Assembly (NCBI GenBank): GCA_020444005.1
Contig: JAHLLU010000037.1
Span: forward strand, 1-11,050
DNA: 11,050 bases
Reading direction: 5' to 3'
Source: an archaeon
GTDB taxonomy: Archaea; Thermoproteota; Bathyarchaeia; TCS64
The notes under the pieces are model-generated. The model ran no database searches, was not told where the DNA came from, and saw only the letters and a program-made list of their open reading frames with translations. This document shows, in pieces, positions 1-6,852 of the stretch. Position 1 is the stretch's first letter. Each line of letters starts with the position of its first letter. The position numbers were made by a program, and so were the translations under genes.

Positions 1-562
1 TTACCCCGAAAGTCAATACAGCGGCGAGAGAAACAAATGGTTCTGTAAACTCTATCGTTCCTACTGCCTTTTTGGGGTCTGAACCAGATAAGATTAGACT
101 TGGCGTACCTATTGGTCCCCAGCCACCGCCTCCGAGGGTGTCAAGAAATCCCGCGGTGAAACCCAATAACATTGCTTTGTTGTCGCTGAGATTTCCATTG
201 ATCTCATATTTGAATGCGTGACGGTAGAATACTATGAAACCCATTAGGATGAGTATTAGTCGGACTACCGGTTTTGCAATAGCAAGTGATAACCAGCTGA
301 GTATTGATGCACCGATTACTGCGGATATCATACCGGGAATAGCCATCTTCCAAACGAGTTTCCAATCAACGTTTCCGAGTCTATGATGGACTATTGCTGA
401 CAATATGTCTACTATTGCTTCTGCAGTGTGTACTGATGCACTTGCTACTGCGGGGGTTATCCCACATGTGACGAGTATTGTTGTGCTTGTTACTCCGAAT
501 CCCATTCCAAGTGCACTGTCTACAAAGCCACATACCAGACCTACTAGTATGTATGTTAACAT
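1..562 (-). CDS. TSUP-family (TauE/SafE) membrane exporter, 5' part only
   Basis: The minus strand is open from ATG at 562-560 to the left edge, giving 187 residues of an incomplete protein. It is very hydrophobic and shows the internal two-fold repeat of the TSUP family. The first repeat begins GLVCGFVDSALGMGFG (about residues 8-23) and is followed by the small-residue stretch ITPAVASASVHTAE. The second begins GFTAGFLDTLGGGGWGPIG (about 134-152), including the GGGGWGP signature. Family members move sulfite, sulfonates or other small organic anions across the cytoplasmic membrane; the substrate here is not readable. The start is supported by an AAGGAG ribosome site 10 nt upstream. The gene is transcribed away from the hdr operon, and its promoter is wrapped by a half-site cluster. 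The C-terminal part lies outside the window. Family is sure; substrate unknown. Confidence 0.9.
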   Translation of the reverse strand, partial: MLTYILVGLVCGFVDSALGMGFGVTSTTILVTCGITPAVASASVHTAEAIVDILSAIVHHRLGNVDWKLVWKMAIPGMISAVIGASILSWLSLAIAKPVVRLILILMGFIVFYRHAFKYEINGNLSDNKAMLLGFTAGFLDTLGGGGWGPIGTPSLILSGSDPKKAVGTIEFTEPFVSLAAVLTFGV

Positions 563-572
563 ATTCTATTCG

Positions 573-578
573 CTCCTT
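573..578 (-). promoter_or_regulatory. Ribosome binding site of the TSUP gene
   Basis: The minus strand reads AAGGAG here, with 10 nt before the ATG at 562. It fixes that start codon and implies a 5' leader of roughly 50 nt if the TATA box at 634-643 is used. This contrasts with the apparently leaderless hdrC on the other side. Confidence 0.7.
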
Positions 579-615
579 GCTTGAGGAATATTCTATCTCC
601 AAATACCAACATAGT

Positions 616-666
616 ACCAATACAATATTGGTCATAAATATAAGGATTATTGGTGGTAAACCAATA
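616..666. promoter_or_regulatory. Double inverted-repeat operator candidate (four ACCAATA half-sites)
   Basis: Four exact 7-bp half-sites are arranged as two inverted repeats. ACCAATA (616-622) pairs with TATTGGT (626-632) over a 3-nt gap, and TATTGGT (648-654) pairs with ACCAATA (660-666) over a 5-nt gap. The two centres, about 624 and 657, are 33 bp apart, about three helical turns. The first repeat falls between the TSUP TATA box and its predicted start; the second lies just upstream of the TATA/BRE. This is the expected geometry for a dimeric regulator that occludes or loops the TSUP promoter. The hdr promoter is more than 100 bp away, so joint control is less certain. The binding protein is not identifiable. 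Confidence 0.6.
634..643 (-). promoter_or_regulatory. TATA box of the TSUP gene
   Basis: The minus strand reads CC-TTATATTTAT-G, a good archaeal TATA element. Standard archaeal spacing of about 25 bp puts transcription start near 613, giving a leader of about 50 nt that contains the AAGGAG site. It lies exactly between the two inverted repeats described at 616-666. Confidence 0.55.
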
Positions 667-770
667 CATACAACATGGAGAACTCGCTGACGAATAGTCT
701 AAAAAAGGGTCTTCAAATTACTAAATAGAGCAATAAACTAGCTCAGAACTTACAATTTTCCTCGCAAATA

Positions 771-780
771 TTATTATATA
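771..780 (+). promoter_or_regulatory. TATA box of the hdr operon, predicting a leaderless mRNA
   Basis: TTATTATATA lies with its centre about 24 bp before the hdrC ATG at 800, preceded by a purine-rich BRE-like GCAAATA. At normal archaeal spacing, transcription begins at or next to the A of the start codon, so the operon mRNA is probably leaderless. No Shine-Dalgarno sequence precedes 800, which agrees. Confidence 0.6.
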
Positions 781-799
781 CAATGCAAACCGTATAGAG

Positions 800-1219
800 A
801 TGTCTTCATTCGGGTCAAAACAAATTCTACGCTACGAACCCGGTCAAAACGAATTCAAAGACCGGGTCAATGAACTCAGCGGAGAAAACGTAGACCTCTG
901 CTTCCAATGCGGAGCATGCAGCAGCGGCTGCCCAATGACACAAGAAATGGACTATTTACCTTCAAAGATTATCAGAATGGTACAACTCGGAATGGAGGAA
1001 GCCCTCGAATCCAAGACCATCTGGACTTGCATGACCTGCTTCAACTGTGAAGTTAGGTGCCCAAGAGGTATAGACATAGCCAATGTCATGGAGGCGCTTA
1101 GACAACTCGTGTTAAGGAAAAAACATAACGAGGTTAGTCTAGACGACTTATCCCCAGAGGAACTCAGAGAACTACCCCAGATAGCAATAATCAGCAACCA
1201 GAGGAAACTTACAGCATGA
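800..1219 (+). CDS. hdrC: HdrC-like subunit, heterodisulfide reductase
   Basis: A small soluble iron-sulfur protein (139 aa) that carries electrons between HdrA and the catalytic HdrB subunit. Two complete CX2CX2CX3C-P motifs are visible, at C34/C37/C40/C44 and C77/C80/C83/C87, for two [4Fe-4S] clusters. The intervening segment (LPSKIIRMVQLGMEEAL) is typical of HdrC. No membrane helices are present, so this is the cytoplasmic form and not the membrane HdrE-coupled type. It is shorter than methanogen HdrC, which is usually around 180 aa. The ATG at 800 is the first usable start: an ATG at 783 meets a stop after four codons. Its TGA overlaps the ATG of hdrB (ATGA), indicating translational coupling. 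It is the first gene of a five-gene operon. Confidence 0.92.
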   Translation: MSSFGSKQILRYEPGQNEFKDRVNELSGENVDLCFQCGACSSGCPMTQEMDYLPSKIIRMVQLGMEEALESKTIWTCMTCFNCEVRCPRGIDIANVMEALRQLVLRKKHNEVSLDDLSPEELRELPQIAIISNQRKLTA

Positions 1220-2118
1220 CAAGATACACATACTACCCTGGATGCACCTTGAAAACCACGGCGAAAAACTTTGAGGACTCAACACTAGCCTCATCAGAGG
1301 TTCTCGGAATAGAGCTTGTTGAGCCTGAAAGATGGAACTGCTGTGGTACTGTGCACGCATTGGCGACAGACGATGTTATGCACCATCTTGCACCCATCAG
1401 GAATATGATACGGGTCGAGGAGTTGAAAGCAGCAGATAAGGTGGATAACAAGAAGATGGTGACTCTCTGCGCCATGTGTTATAATACGCTCAAAAGAGCA
1501 AACAATGTCTTCAACTCTGATAGCGACAAGAAAAAGAAAATACATGATATCATGTACAGAGAGGACCTCAAATACAGTGGCGGAGTAGAGATCGTCCACC
1601 TACTAGAGATCCTAAGAGAAGAAGGATGGGACAAGGTAAAAGCAGCAGTCAAGAAACCCCTCAAAGGACTCAAAATAGCACCATACTATGGATGCTTGCT
1701 TCTGAGACCGAGAGGAATAGGCATAGATGACACCGATAACCCGCGAATCCTAGAGGACCTCATAGAGGCTCTAGGCGGAGAAGTAGTGGACTTTAGTCAC
1801 AAACAAAAGTGCTGCGGAAGCTACCACACTGTCCAGATGAAAGAAGCGGTGGCAGACCTAAGCCACAACATACTCAAACAAGCAGAGGATGCAGGAGCCA
1901 ATATCTTGGTTACGGCTTGTCCTCTTTGCGAGTATAATCTGGGTCCAAGACAATCCCAGATTAAGAAACAGTACCCAAGTTTTGATTCAATACCAGTCGT
2001 CTACTTCACACAGCTGATGGCACTCGCCTTTGGACTAGGTGAAGAGGCAACTGCATTCGAGGCTAACAAGCCTGACCCAATGCCCCTTCTAACAGAAGTG
2101 GGTTTGATGGAGAAATAG
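1216..2118 (+). CDS. hdrB: HdrB-like catalytic subunit with two CCG domains
   Basis: The subunit that in methanogens binds two non-cubane [4Fe-4S] clusters and cleaves the CoM-S-S-CoB disulfide. Both cysteine-rich CCG domains are intact. Domain 1 has C10, C42-C43-G and C85-X2-C88; domain 2 has C160, C199-C200-G and C235-X2-C238. At 300 aa it is the normal full length. Because every cluster ligand is retained, disulfide/thiol chemistry is likely preserved, although the physiological thiol is unknown in an organism with no visible methanogenesis genes. It overlaps hdrC by 4 nt, and AGAGGA just before 1216 could serve as its ribosome site. It is followed after 2 nt by the iron-sulfur subunit gene. 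In methanogen thiol:fumarate reductase a similar CCG region is fused to TfrB; here it is free-standing. Confidence 0.93.
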   Translation: MTRYTYYPGCTLKTTAKNFEDSTLASSEVLGIELVEPERWNCCGTVHALATDDVMHHLAPIRNMIRVEELKAADKVDNKKMVTLCAMCYNTLKRANNVFNSDSDKKKKIHDIMYREDLKYSGGVEIVHLLEILREEGWDKVKAAVKKPLKGLKIAPYYGCLLLRPRGIGIDDTDNPRILEDLIEALGGEVVDFSHKQKCCGSYHTVQMKEAVADLSHNILKQAEDAGANILVTACPLCEYNLGPRQSQIKKQYPSFDSIPVVYFTQLMALAFGLGEEATAFEANKPDPMPLLTEVGLMEK

Positions 2119-2120
2119 AT

Positions 2121-2810
2121 ATGGAAGCAACAAATGAGATGGTCACCATCTACGTGATGGGGAAAAAATACGAAGTGCCGGGCGACCTGACCATAATGAA
2201 GGCCATGGAATACGCTGGACACCAGTTCCGAAGAGGAGCAGGATGCCGAGGCGGATACTGTGGAGCCTGTGCAACACTCTATAGAACAAAAGGAAGTTAC
2301 AAGCTGGAAGGCGCGTTAGCGTGTCAAAAGATCGTTGAAGATGGGATGTACATTGCCCAGATTCCCTTCAACCCAGCGGAAAAGAAAACCTACGATATAA
2401 ACGAGGTAAAACCAAACGCGAACACCATTCTGGAGTACTATCCAGAGGTAAGCAGATGCCTCGCTTGCAACACATGCACAAAAGCTTGTCCACAGGACTT
2501 GATGGTTATGGATTATGTTCAAGCAGCTCTTAGAGGGGATATTCCAAAGACCTCTGAACTAAGCTTTGACTGCATCAGCTGCGGTCTATGTGCGGTAAGA
2601 TGCCCAGCAGAAATAGTACCATACAACGTAGGACAACTAGCTCGCAGACTCTACGCCAAATACATTGATGGCCCAAGCCAACATGTTCTTGACAGGGTCA
2701 AGGAGATCGAGGAAGGAGTCTACGACAAAGATATAGATGGTTTGATGAAGGCAAGCAAGGATGAGCTTGCCAAACGATACAACAGCAGGGAGATTGATAT
2801 CAGTGAGTGA
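2121..2810 (+). CDS. Fumarate reductase/succinate dehydrogenase-type iron-sulfur subunit (TfrB N-half-like)
   Basis: An electron-transfer subunit of 229 aa. Residues 8-90 form a plant-ferredoxin-like [2Fe-2S] domain with ligands C42, C47, C50 and C68 (CRGGYCGAC, then AC). Residues 110-165 carry two CX2CX2CX3C-P motifs, C113/C116/C119/C123 and C151/C154/C157/C161, so two [4Fe-4S] clusters are expected. Classical SdhB/FrdB has one [4Fe-4S] and one [3Fe-4S]; the pattern here matches the N-terminal half of thiol:fumarate reductase TfrB and related archaeal enzymes. The C-terminal CCG domain of TfrB is absent, and a separate hdrB sits directly upstream. A GGAG ribosome site lies at 2109-2112. No heme or membrane anchor gene accompanies it, so the complex should be soluble. 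It most likely wires the flavoprotein encoded next to HdrC/HdrB. Confidence 0.88.
   Translation: MEATNEMVTIYVMGKKYEVPGDLTIMKAMEYAGHQFRRGAGCRGGYCGACATLYRTKGSYKLEGALACQKIVEDGMYIAQIPFNPAEKKTYDINEVKPNANTILEYYPEVSRCLACNTCTKACPQDLMVMDYVQAALRGDIPKTSELSFDCISCGLCAVRCPAEIVPYNVGQLARRLYAKYIDGPSQHVLDRVKEIEEGVYDKDIDGLMKASKDELAKRYNSREIDISE
2788..2792 (+). promoter_or_regulatory. Ribosome binding site deciding the flavoprotein start
   Basis: GGGAG, 10 nt before GTG at 2803. It supports the GTG start, with an 8-nt overlap with the upstream gene, over the ATG at 2761, which would force a 50-nt overlap and has no comparable site. Confidence 0.5.
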
Positions 2811-4455
2811 TTACGAAAGCGGCTACCCTGAATACATGCGGGAAAGCCTAGAAAAAGTAGCAGCCACAAGAGCAGGCAGAGTAGGTAAACGATTTACACC
2901 AATGACAGCCGAAGAGCGGCAAAAAGTACTTGAAGATTATCACCCTGACTGGAAAATGGATCAGAAACGTGAACTCAAGGTGGGCCACAACAAGGGTCAA
3001 CTGATGCCCCATGAGATGGTGGACCAGCTTGAAGCTCACAGCATAGTTGATACATCAAAGATCAACTTAGACAATATCGATTATGATGTGGATATTCTAA
3101 TTATAGGAGCCGGAGGAGCGGGTCTAAGTGCAGCTATCCTTGCAAATGACAGCGGAGTAGACCCAGACCGGATTCTGATAGTCCAGAAGCTTCGTCTAGG
3201 TGATGCTAACAGCAAGATGAGCCAAGGAGGAATACAAGCCGCAGATCACCCCAAAGACAGCCCAACACTACACTACTTGGATATTATTGGCGGGGGACAC
3301 TACTTCAACGACCCAGAGCTAGTCGAAGCTATGGTGAAAGACGGTCCAGATGTAATCAAATGGCATGAAGAACTAGGTGTACTCTATGACAAGCTACCCG
3401 ATGGAACAATGCAACTAGCAGCTGGTGGAGGAACCAGCAGGCGTAGGATGCACAGTTGTAAGGACTATACTGGAATGGAGATCACAAGAGTCTTAATGGA
3501 CGAGGTTATCAACCGCCAAATAGGCTACGTCGAGTTCACGGCAGCCGTCGAGTTCCTCAAAGACGATGAAGGAAAAGTCGGAGGAGCCCTTCTATTCGAC
3601 CTAGACAGCGATGAGTACAAGGTAGCACGAGCAAAAGCAACCATCCTAGCCACAGGAGGCTTCGGAAGACTCCACATACAAGGATTCGAGACCACCAACC
3701 ACTATGGTGCAACAGGGGACGGCTTAATTATGGCTTATAGAGCAGGTGCAGAACTTGTACACCTTGACAGCACTCAGTTCCACCCAACGGGCTCAGCATA
3801 CCCAGAACAGATCGTAGGACAATTATGTACCGAGAAGCTCAGGGGAAGAGGAGCTCAGCCAGTCAATGTTGATGGAGATTTGTTCGTTTATCCATTAGAG
3901 ACGAGAGACGTTGAGGCTTCAGCGCTTATCAGGGAATGTTATGGTAAGAAGAAAGGAGTCACCACTCCTTCAGGAATGATCGGCGTCTGGCTAGATACAC
4001 CCCTTATTGATGTCATTAATGGAGAGGGAACCATCGAACGTGAGTTCGCTGCAATGATGAGAAACTACCACAAGTTTGGTATTGACATCCGCAAGGAACC
4101 CATGCTTGTCTTCCCGACACTTCACTATCAGAACGGTGGAGTACATATCAACGTGAAATGCGAGACAGGTGTTCCCGGACTCTACGCGGCAGGCGAGGTC
4201 TGTGGAGGCGTCCACGGAAAGAACAGACTGATGGGTAACAGCCAACTAGATCTCTATGTTTTCGGTAGAAGAGCCGGGAAAGCAGCAGCAGAATACATCA
4301 AGACAGCAAAGGTTGGAAAACTCAACCTAAACCACGTTGATGAATACGAGAAACTGCTAGAAGAGTCTGGAATCAAGACTGATCGCAAGAGCCCCATGAT
4401 ACTACCAGAGTACAGGGGCAAGAAAACCATCGAACACCACTTAACACTACTGTAG
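2803..4455 (+). CDS. Fumarate reductase/succinate dehydrogenase-type flavoprotein (TfrA/FrdA-like)
   Basis: An FAD subunit that should interconvert fumarate and succinate, or reduce a related enoate. Numbering is from GTG at 2803 (550 aa). The FAD motif GAGGAG is at 102-107, after an unusual extension of about 94 residues. Active-site elements of the family are visible: HPTG at H327, LRGRG with the proton-shuttle Arg at 347, PTLHYQNGG with H441, and NRLMGNS with R475; GLYAAGEV and FGRRAG follow. The His that binds FAD covalently in SdhA/FrdA aligns with Asn136 (GDANSKMSQGG), so FAD is probably non-covalent, as in TfrA and L-aspartate oxidase. The usual RGEG is RGRG. An in-frame ATG at 2761 would lengthen the protein by 14 aa but is less likely. 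Aspartate oxidase is disfavoured by the Hdr context. The substrate is inferred. Confidence 0.87.
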   Translation: MSDYESGYPEYMRESLEKVAATRAGRVGKRFTPMTAEERQKVLEDYHPDWKMDQKRELKVGHNKGQLMPHEMVDQLEAHSIVDTSKINLDNIDYDVDILIIGAGGAGLSAAILANDSGVDPDRILIVQKLRLGDANSKMSQGGIQAADHPKDSPTLHYLDIIGGGHYFNDPELVEAMVKDGPDVIKWHEELGVLYDKLPDGTMQLAAGGGTSRRRMHSCKDYTGMEITRVLMDEVINRQIGYVEFTAAVEFLKDDEGKVGGALLFDLDSDEYKVARAKATILATGGFGRLHIQGFETTNHYGATGDGLIMAYRAGAELVHLDSTQFHPTGSAYPEQIVGQLCTEKLRGRGAQPVNVDGDLFVYPLETRDVEASALIRECYGKKKGVTTPSGMIGVWLDTPLIDVINGEGTIEREFAAMMRNYHKFGIDIRKEPMLVFPTLHYQNGGVHINVKCETGVPGLYAAGEVCGGVHGKNRLMGNSQLDLYVFGRRAGKAAAEYIKTAKVGKLNLNHVDEYEKLLEESGIKTDRKSPMILPEYRGKKTIEHHLTLL

Positions 4456-4464
4456 GAAAACACC

Positions 4465-6822
4465 ATGTCAAAACCAAAAATAGGCGTATGGGTCTGCGAG
4501 TGCGGCGGAAACATAGGAGACGTAGTCGACACAGAGAAGGTAATTGATTCTCTTGGCGACGATGTAGACGTCAAAACTATAGAACGCTATCTCTGCAGCA
4601 AACCCAGCGTCGACCAGATAAGAAAAAAGGTCAAAGATGAAGGTCTTGACCGCGTGGTGCTAGCATGCTGTACACCCAAGATGCATCAGACCACATTCCT
4701 CAGCAACCTTGAGGAAGAGGGACTCAACCAAGGGTTCCTTGAGATGGTAAACATCAGGGAACAGTGTAGCTGGGTACACAAGAATGACCACGATGGAGCA
4801 ACACAGAAAGCTACAGACCTTGTTAAGGGAGCGGTTGAACGTGCCAAGGAATCCAGTGAGCTTGAGTCCAAGAAGATGGAAGTTGTTCGTGAAGCGTTAG
4901 TCATTGGTGGCGGGGTAGCGGGCATTACTACGAGTCTCAGGCTCAACGAATTTGGAATGAAGGTCCATCTAGTTGAGAAAGAGGCAAGTATCGGTGGGCA
5001 TATGATCCAGTACCCGAAGGTGTTCCCAACACTAGACTGCAGTCAATGTATCTTGACCCCAAAGATGGCACAAGTCAGCCAAGGCAAGAACATCAACCTC
5101 ATGAGCTACAGCGAGGTAAAAGAGATCACCGGTGTCCCCGGAGATTTTAATGTAAAGATCTGGGTCAAGCCTCGCGGAGTGGACCCAGATGTATGTATTG
5201 GCTGTGGTGCATGTAGCCAAGTATGCCCCGGAAAAGCCCCTGATGAATACAACGAGGGCCTGCAGGAACGTACGGCAATCTATCGTCCGTTCCCACAAGC
5301 GGTTCCAAGCATCTATACAATCGACTATGATGCCTGTCTAAAATGTGGAGCATGCGAGAGAGCTTGCCCAGCCAATGCTATTGATATCAATGACCCGGGT
5401 AAGATTGTTGAACTCAAGGTAGGAGCCATTGTCCTAGCCACAGGATTCGAGCTATTCGATCTCAGCGGATTGCCACAGTATGGATATGGTCAGTATCCCA
5501 ACGTGGTATCAAGCCTTGAGATGGAGAGAATCCTCGACGTAAACGGACCAACAGGAAGCATGATAGTAGTACCAGAAACAGGGAAAGAGGTAAAGAACGT
5601 CACATATGTTCTCTGTGCTGGTAGCCGAGACACTGAGGTAGGACGCCCACACTGCAGTAGGGTATGCTGTCTCTATAGCCTGAAACAAGCACAACTACTA
5701 CGCGATAGGGGACTAAACGTCACTATTCACTATATTGACATCAGGGCACCTGGTAGAAGATACGAGGAGTTCTACAGAACCACTCAAGAAAAAGGAGCCA
5801 TGTTCGTCAAAGGCAAGGTAACTGAGATCGTGCCAGATGGAGATCAGGTTTTGGTGAGAAGCGAAGACATGATGCTCAATAGGATGATCGAGTACCCAGC
5901 CGACTTGGTTGTACTCGCGCCTCCAATCATATCACCAGAGGAAAGCCTCAAACTAGCTGAATCACTTCGCGTACCAGCGGACGAAGACCAGTTTGTACTG
6001 GAACGTCATCCCAAGTTGGACCCAATGAGCACAAAACGTGATGGCATCTACGCTGCAGGTATGGTGATAGGCCCCAAGGATATCCAGAGCACGACAGCGG
6101 AAGCAGAAGGAGCAGCCATGAAGGTTGTAAACTTCCTCAGCGGAGACAGGCTGATCGAGCCAAACAAGGCATTCTTGTCTAATCCAGAGGCATGTACTGC
6201 TTGCGAGGCATGTGTTGAGATATGCCCTGAGAATGCAATACGGATGGAAAATGATCTACCTGTAATCAATGAGATAATGTGCAGTGGATGCGGAGCATGT
6301 ATCCCAGAGTGTGAAGAAAACGCACTAGACCAACAGGGACTCACGGATAAGCAGTTAAAAGCCAATATTAGAGGAGCCCTTGAGGGAAGCGAAGCAGAGC
6401 TGAAGATAATAGCTTTTGTAGAGAAGGAAATCGCATACACAGCAGTTGATTTAGCCGGTTTAGCGAGATTATCCTATCCAAGCAGCATACGCATTATACC
6501 ACTACCAAGCCTAGCACGTCTCAAGAAAGAACATCTACTATACGCATTTGCACACGGAGCAGACGGTGTAATGGCGCTTGAAGCACCAGAACACGAAGGA
6601 CCATACGGTCACGCCCACGTAATCAGCGAAGAACGTATAGACGAGTACAGGTGGGACATCGAGGACGACGACGTTGATAGCAGTAGAGTTTGGTTTAGCA
6701 GAGTTTATGTTCCTGACTGGAGAAAGCTAGAGATGGTCTTCGGAACCTTCCATGACATTGTAGAAGGAGAAGGTCCTCTTGAAGAAGAGGTTCGAGATAC
6801 TCTTTTAGAAGAGTACGCTTAA
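4465..6822 (+). CDS. hdrA: HdrA fused to a cysteine-free MvhD-like domain
   Basis: The FAD electron-distributing subunit of heterodisulfide reductase, 785 aa against about 650 for plain HdrA. Visible in order: N-terminal domain with CECGGNI (C11, C13), C44 and C68-C69; FAD motif GGGVAG at 148-153; CSQC at 192-195; ferredoxin motifs at C244-C254 and C291-C301; CAGSRD with C384, C397, C401 and C402; C-terminal ferredoxin pair at C577-C587 and C606-C616, the last followed by Glu instead of Pro. From about residue 645 the fold of MvhD is recognisable (VDLAGLARLSYPSSIRIIP, AFAHGADGV, PEHEGPYGH). However, the CCxxC, C and CxxxC ligands of MvhD's [2Fe-2S] cluster are all gone; no cysteine occurs after 616. 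An HdrA-MvhD fusion is known as HdrA2 of Methanosarcina. Nine nt separate it from the flavoprotein gene, and a weak AGG precedes the ATG. Confidence 0.93.
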   Translation: MSKPKIGVWVCECGGNIGDVVDTEKVIDSLGDDVDVKTIERYLCSKPSVDQIRKKVKDEGLDRVVLACCTPKMHQTTFLSNLEEEGLNQGFLEMVNIREQCSWVHKNDHDGATQKATDLVKGAVERAKESSELESKKMEVVREALVIGGGVAGITTSLRLNEFGMKVHLVEKEASIGGHMIQYPKVFPTLDCSQCILTPKMAQVSQGKNINLMSYSEVKEITGVPGDFNVKIWVKPRGVDPDVCIGCGACSQVCPGKAPDEYNEGLQERTAIYRPFPQAVPSIYTIDYDACLKCGACERACPANAIDINDPGKIVELKVGAIVLATGFELFDLSGLPQYGYGQYPNVVSSLEMERILDVNGPTGSMIVVPETGKEVKNVTYVLCAGSRDTEVGRPHCSRVCCLYSLKQAQLLRDRGLNVTIHYIDIRAPGRRYEEFYRTTQEKGAMFVKGKVTEIVPDGDQVLVRSEDMMLNRMIEYPADLVVLAPPIISPEESLKLAESLRVPADEDQFVLERHPKLDPMSTKRDGIYAAGMVIGPKDIQSTTAEAEGAAMKVVNFLSGDRLIEPNKAFLSNPEACTACEACVEICPENAIRMENDLPVINEIMCSGCGACIPECEENALDQQGLTDKQLKANIRGALEGSEAELKIIAFVEKEIAYTAVDLAGLARLSYPSSIRIIPLPSLARLKKEHLLYAFAHGADGVMALEAPEHEGPYGHAHVISEERIDEYRWDIEDDDVDSSRVWFSRVYVPDWRKLEMVFGTFHDIVEGEGPLEEEVRDTLLEEYA

Positions 6823-6852
6823 TCCCTTTTTGCGTTCATTTATTATATTTTT

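Noticed and set aside
381..690. Open frames on both strands across the divergent region that could be read as small cysteine-rich proteins
   Set aside because: The left half is in a wrong frame over the TSUP gene, whose true minus-strand frame gives a clear membrane protein; the rest lies over promoter elements and has no ribosome site or family resemblance.
783..797. Four-codon frame ATG CAA ACC GTA TAG just before hdrC, as a leader peptide
   Set aside because: It lies only about 8 bp from the TATA box centre, upstream of the predicted transcription start near 800, so it is probably not transcribed.
2761..2802. ATG at 2761 as the flavoprotein start
   Set aside because: It would overlap the upstream gene by 50 nt and has no ribosome site; GTG at 2803 with GGGAG gives an 8-nt overlap like the rest of the operon.
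4254..4574. Long antisense open frames over the flavoprotein, HdrA and DAO genes (for example 4254-4574, 6048-6440, 10055-10424)
   Set aside because: They mirror strongly conserved plus-strand proteins, are rich in Ser, and have no ribosome site or family motif.
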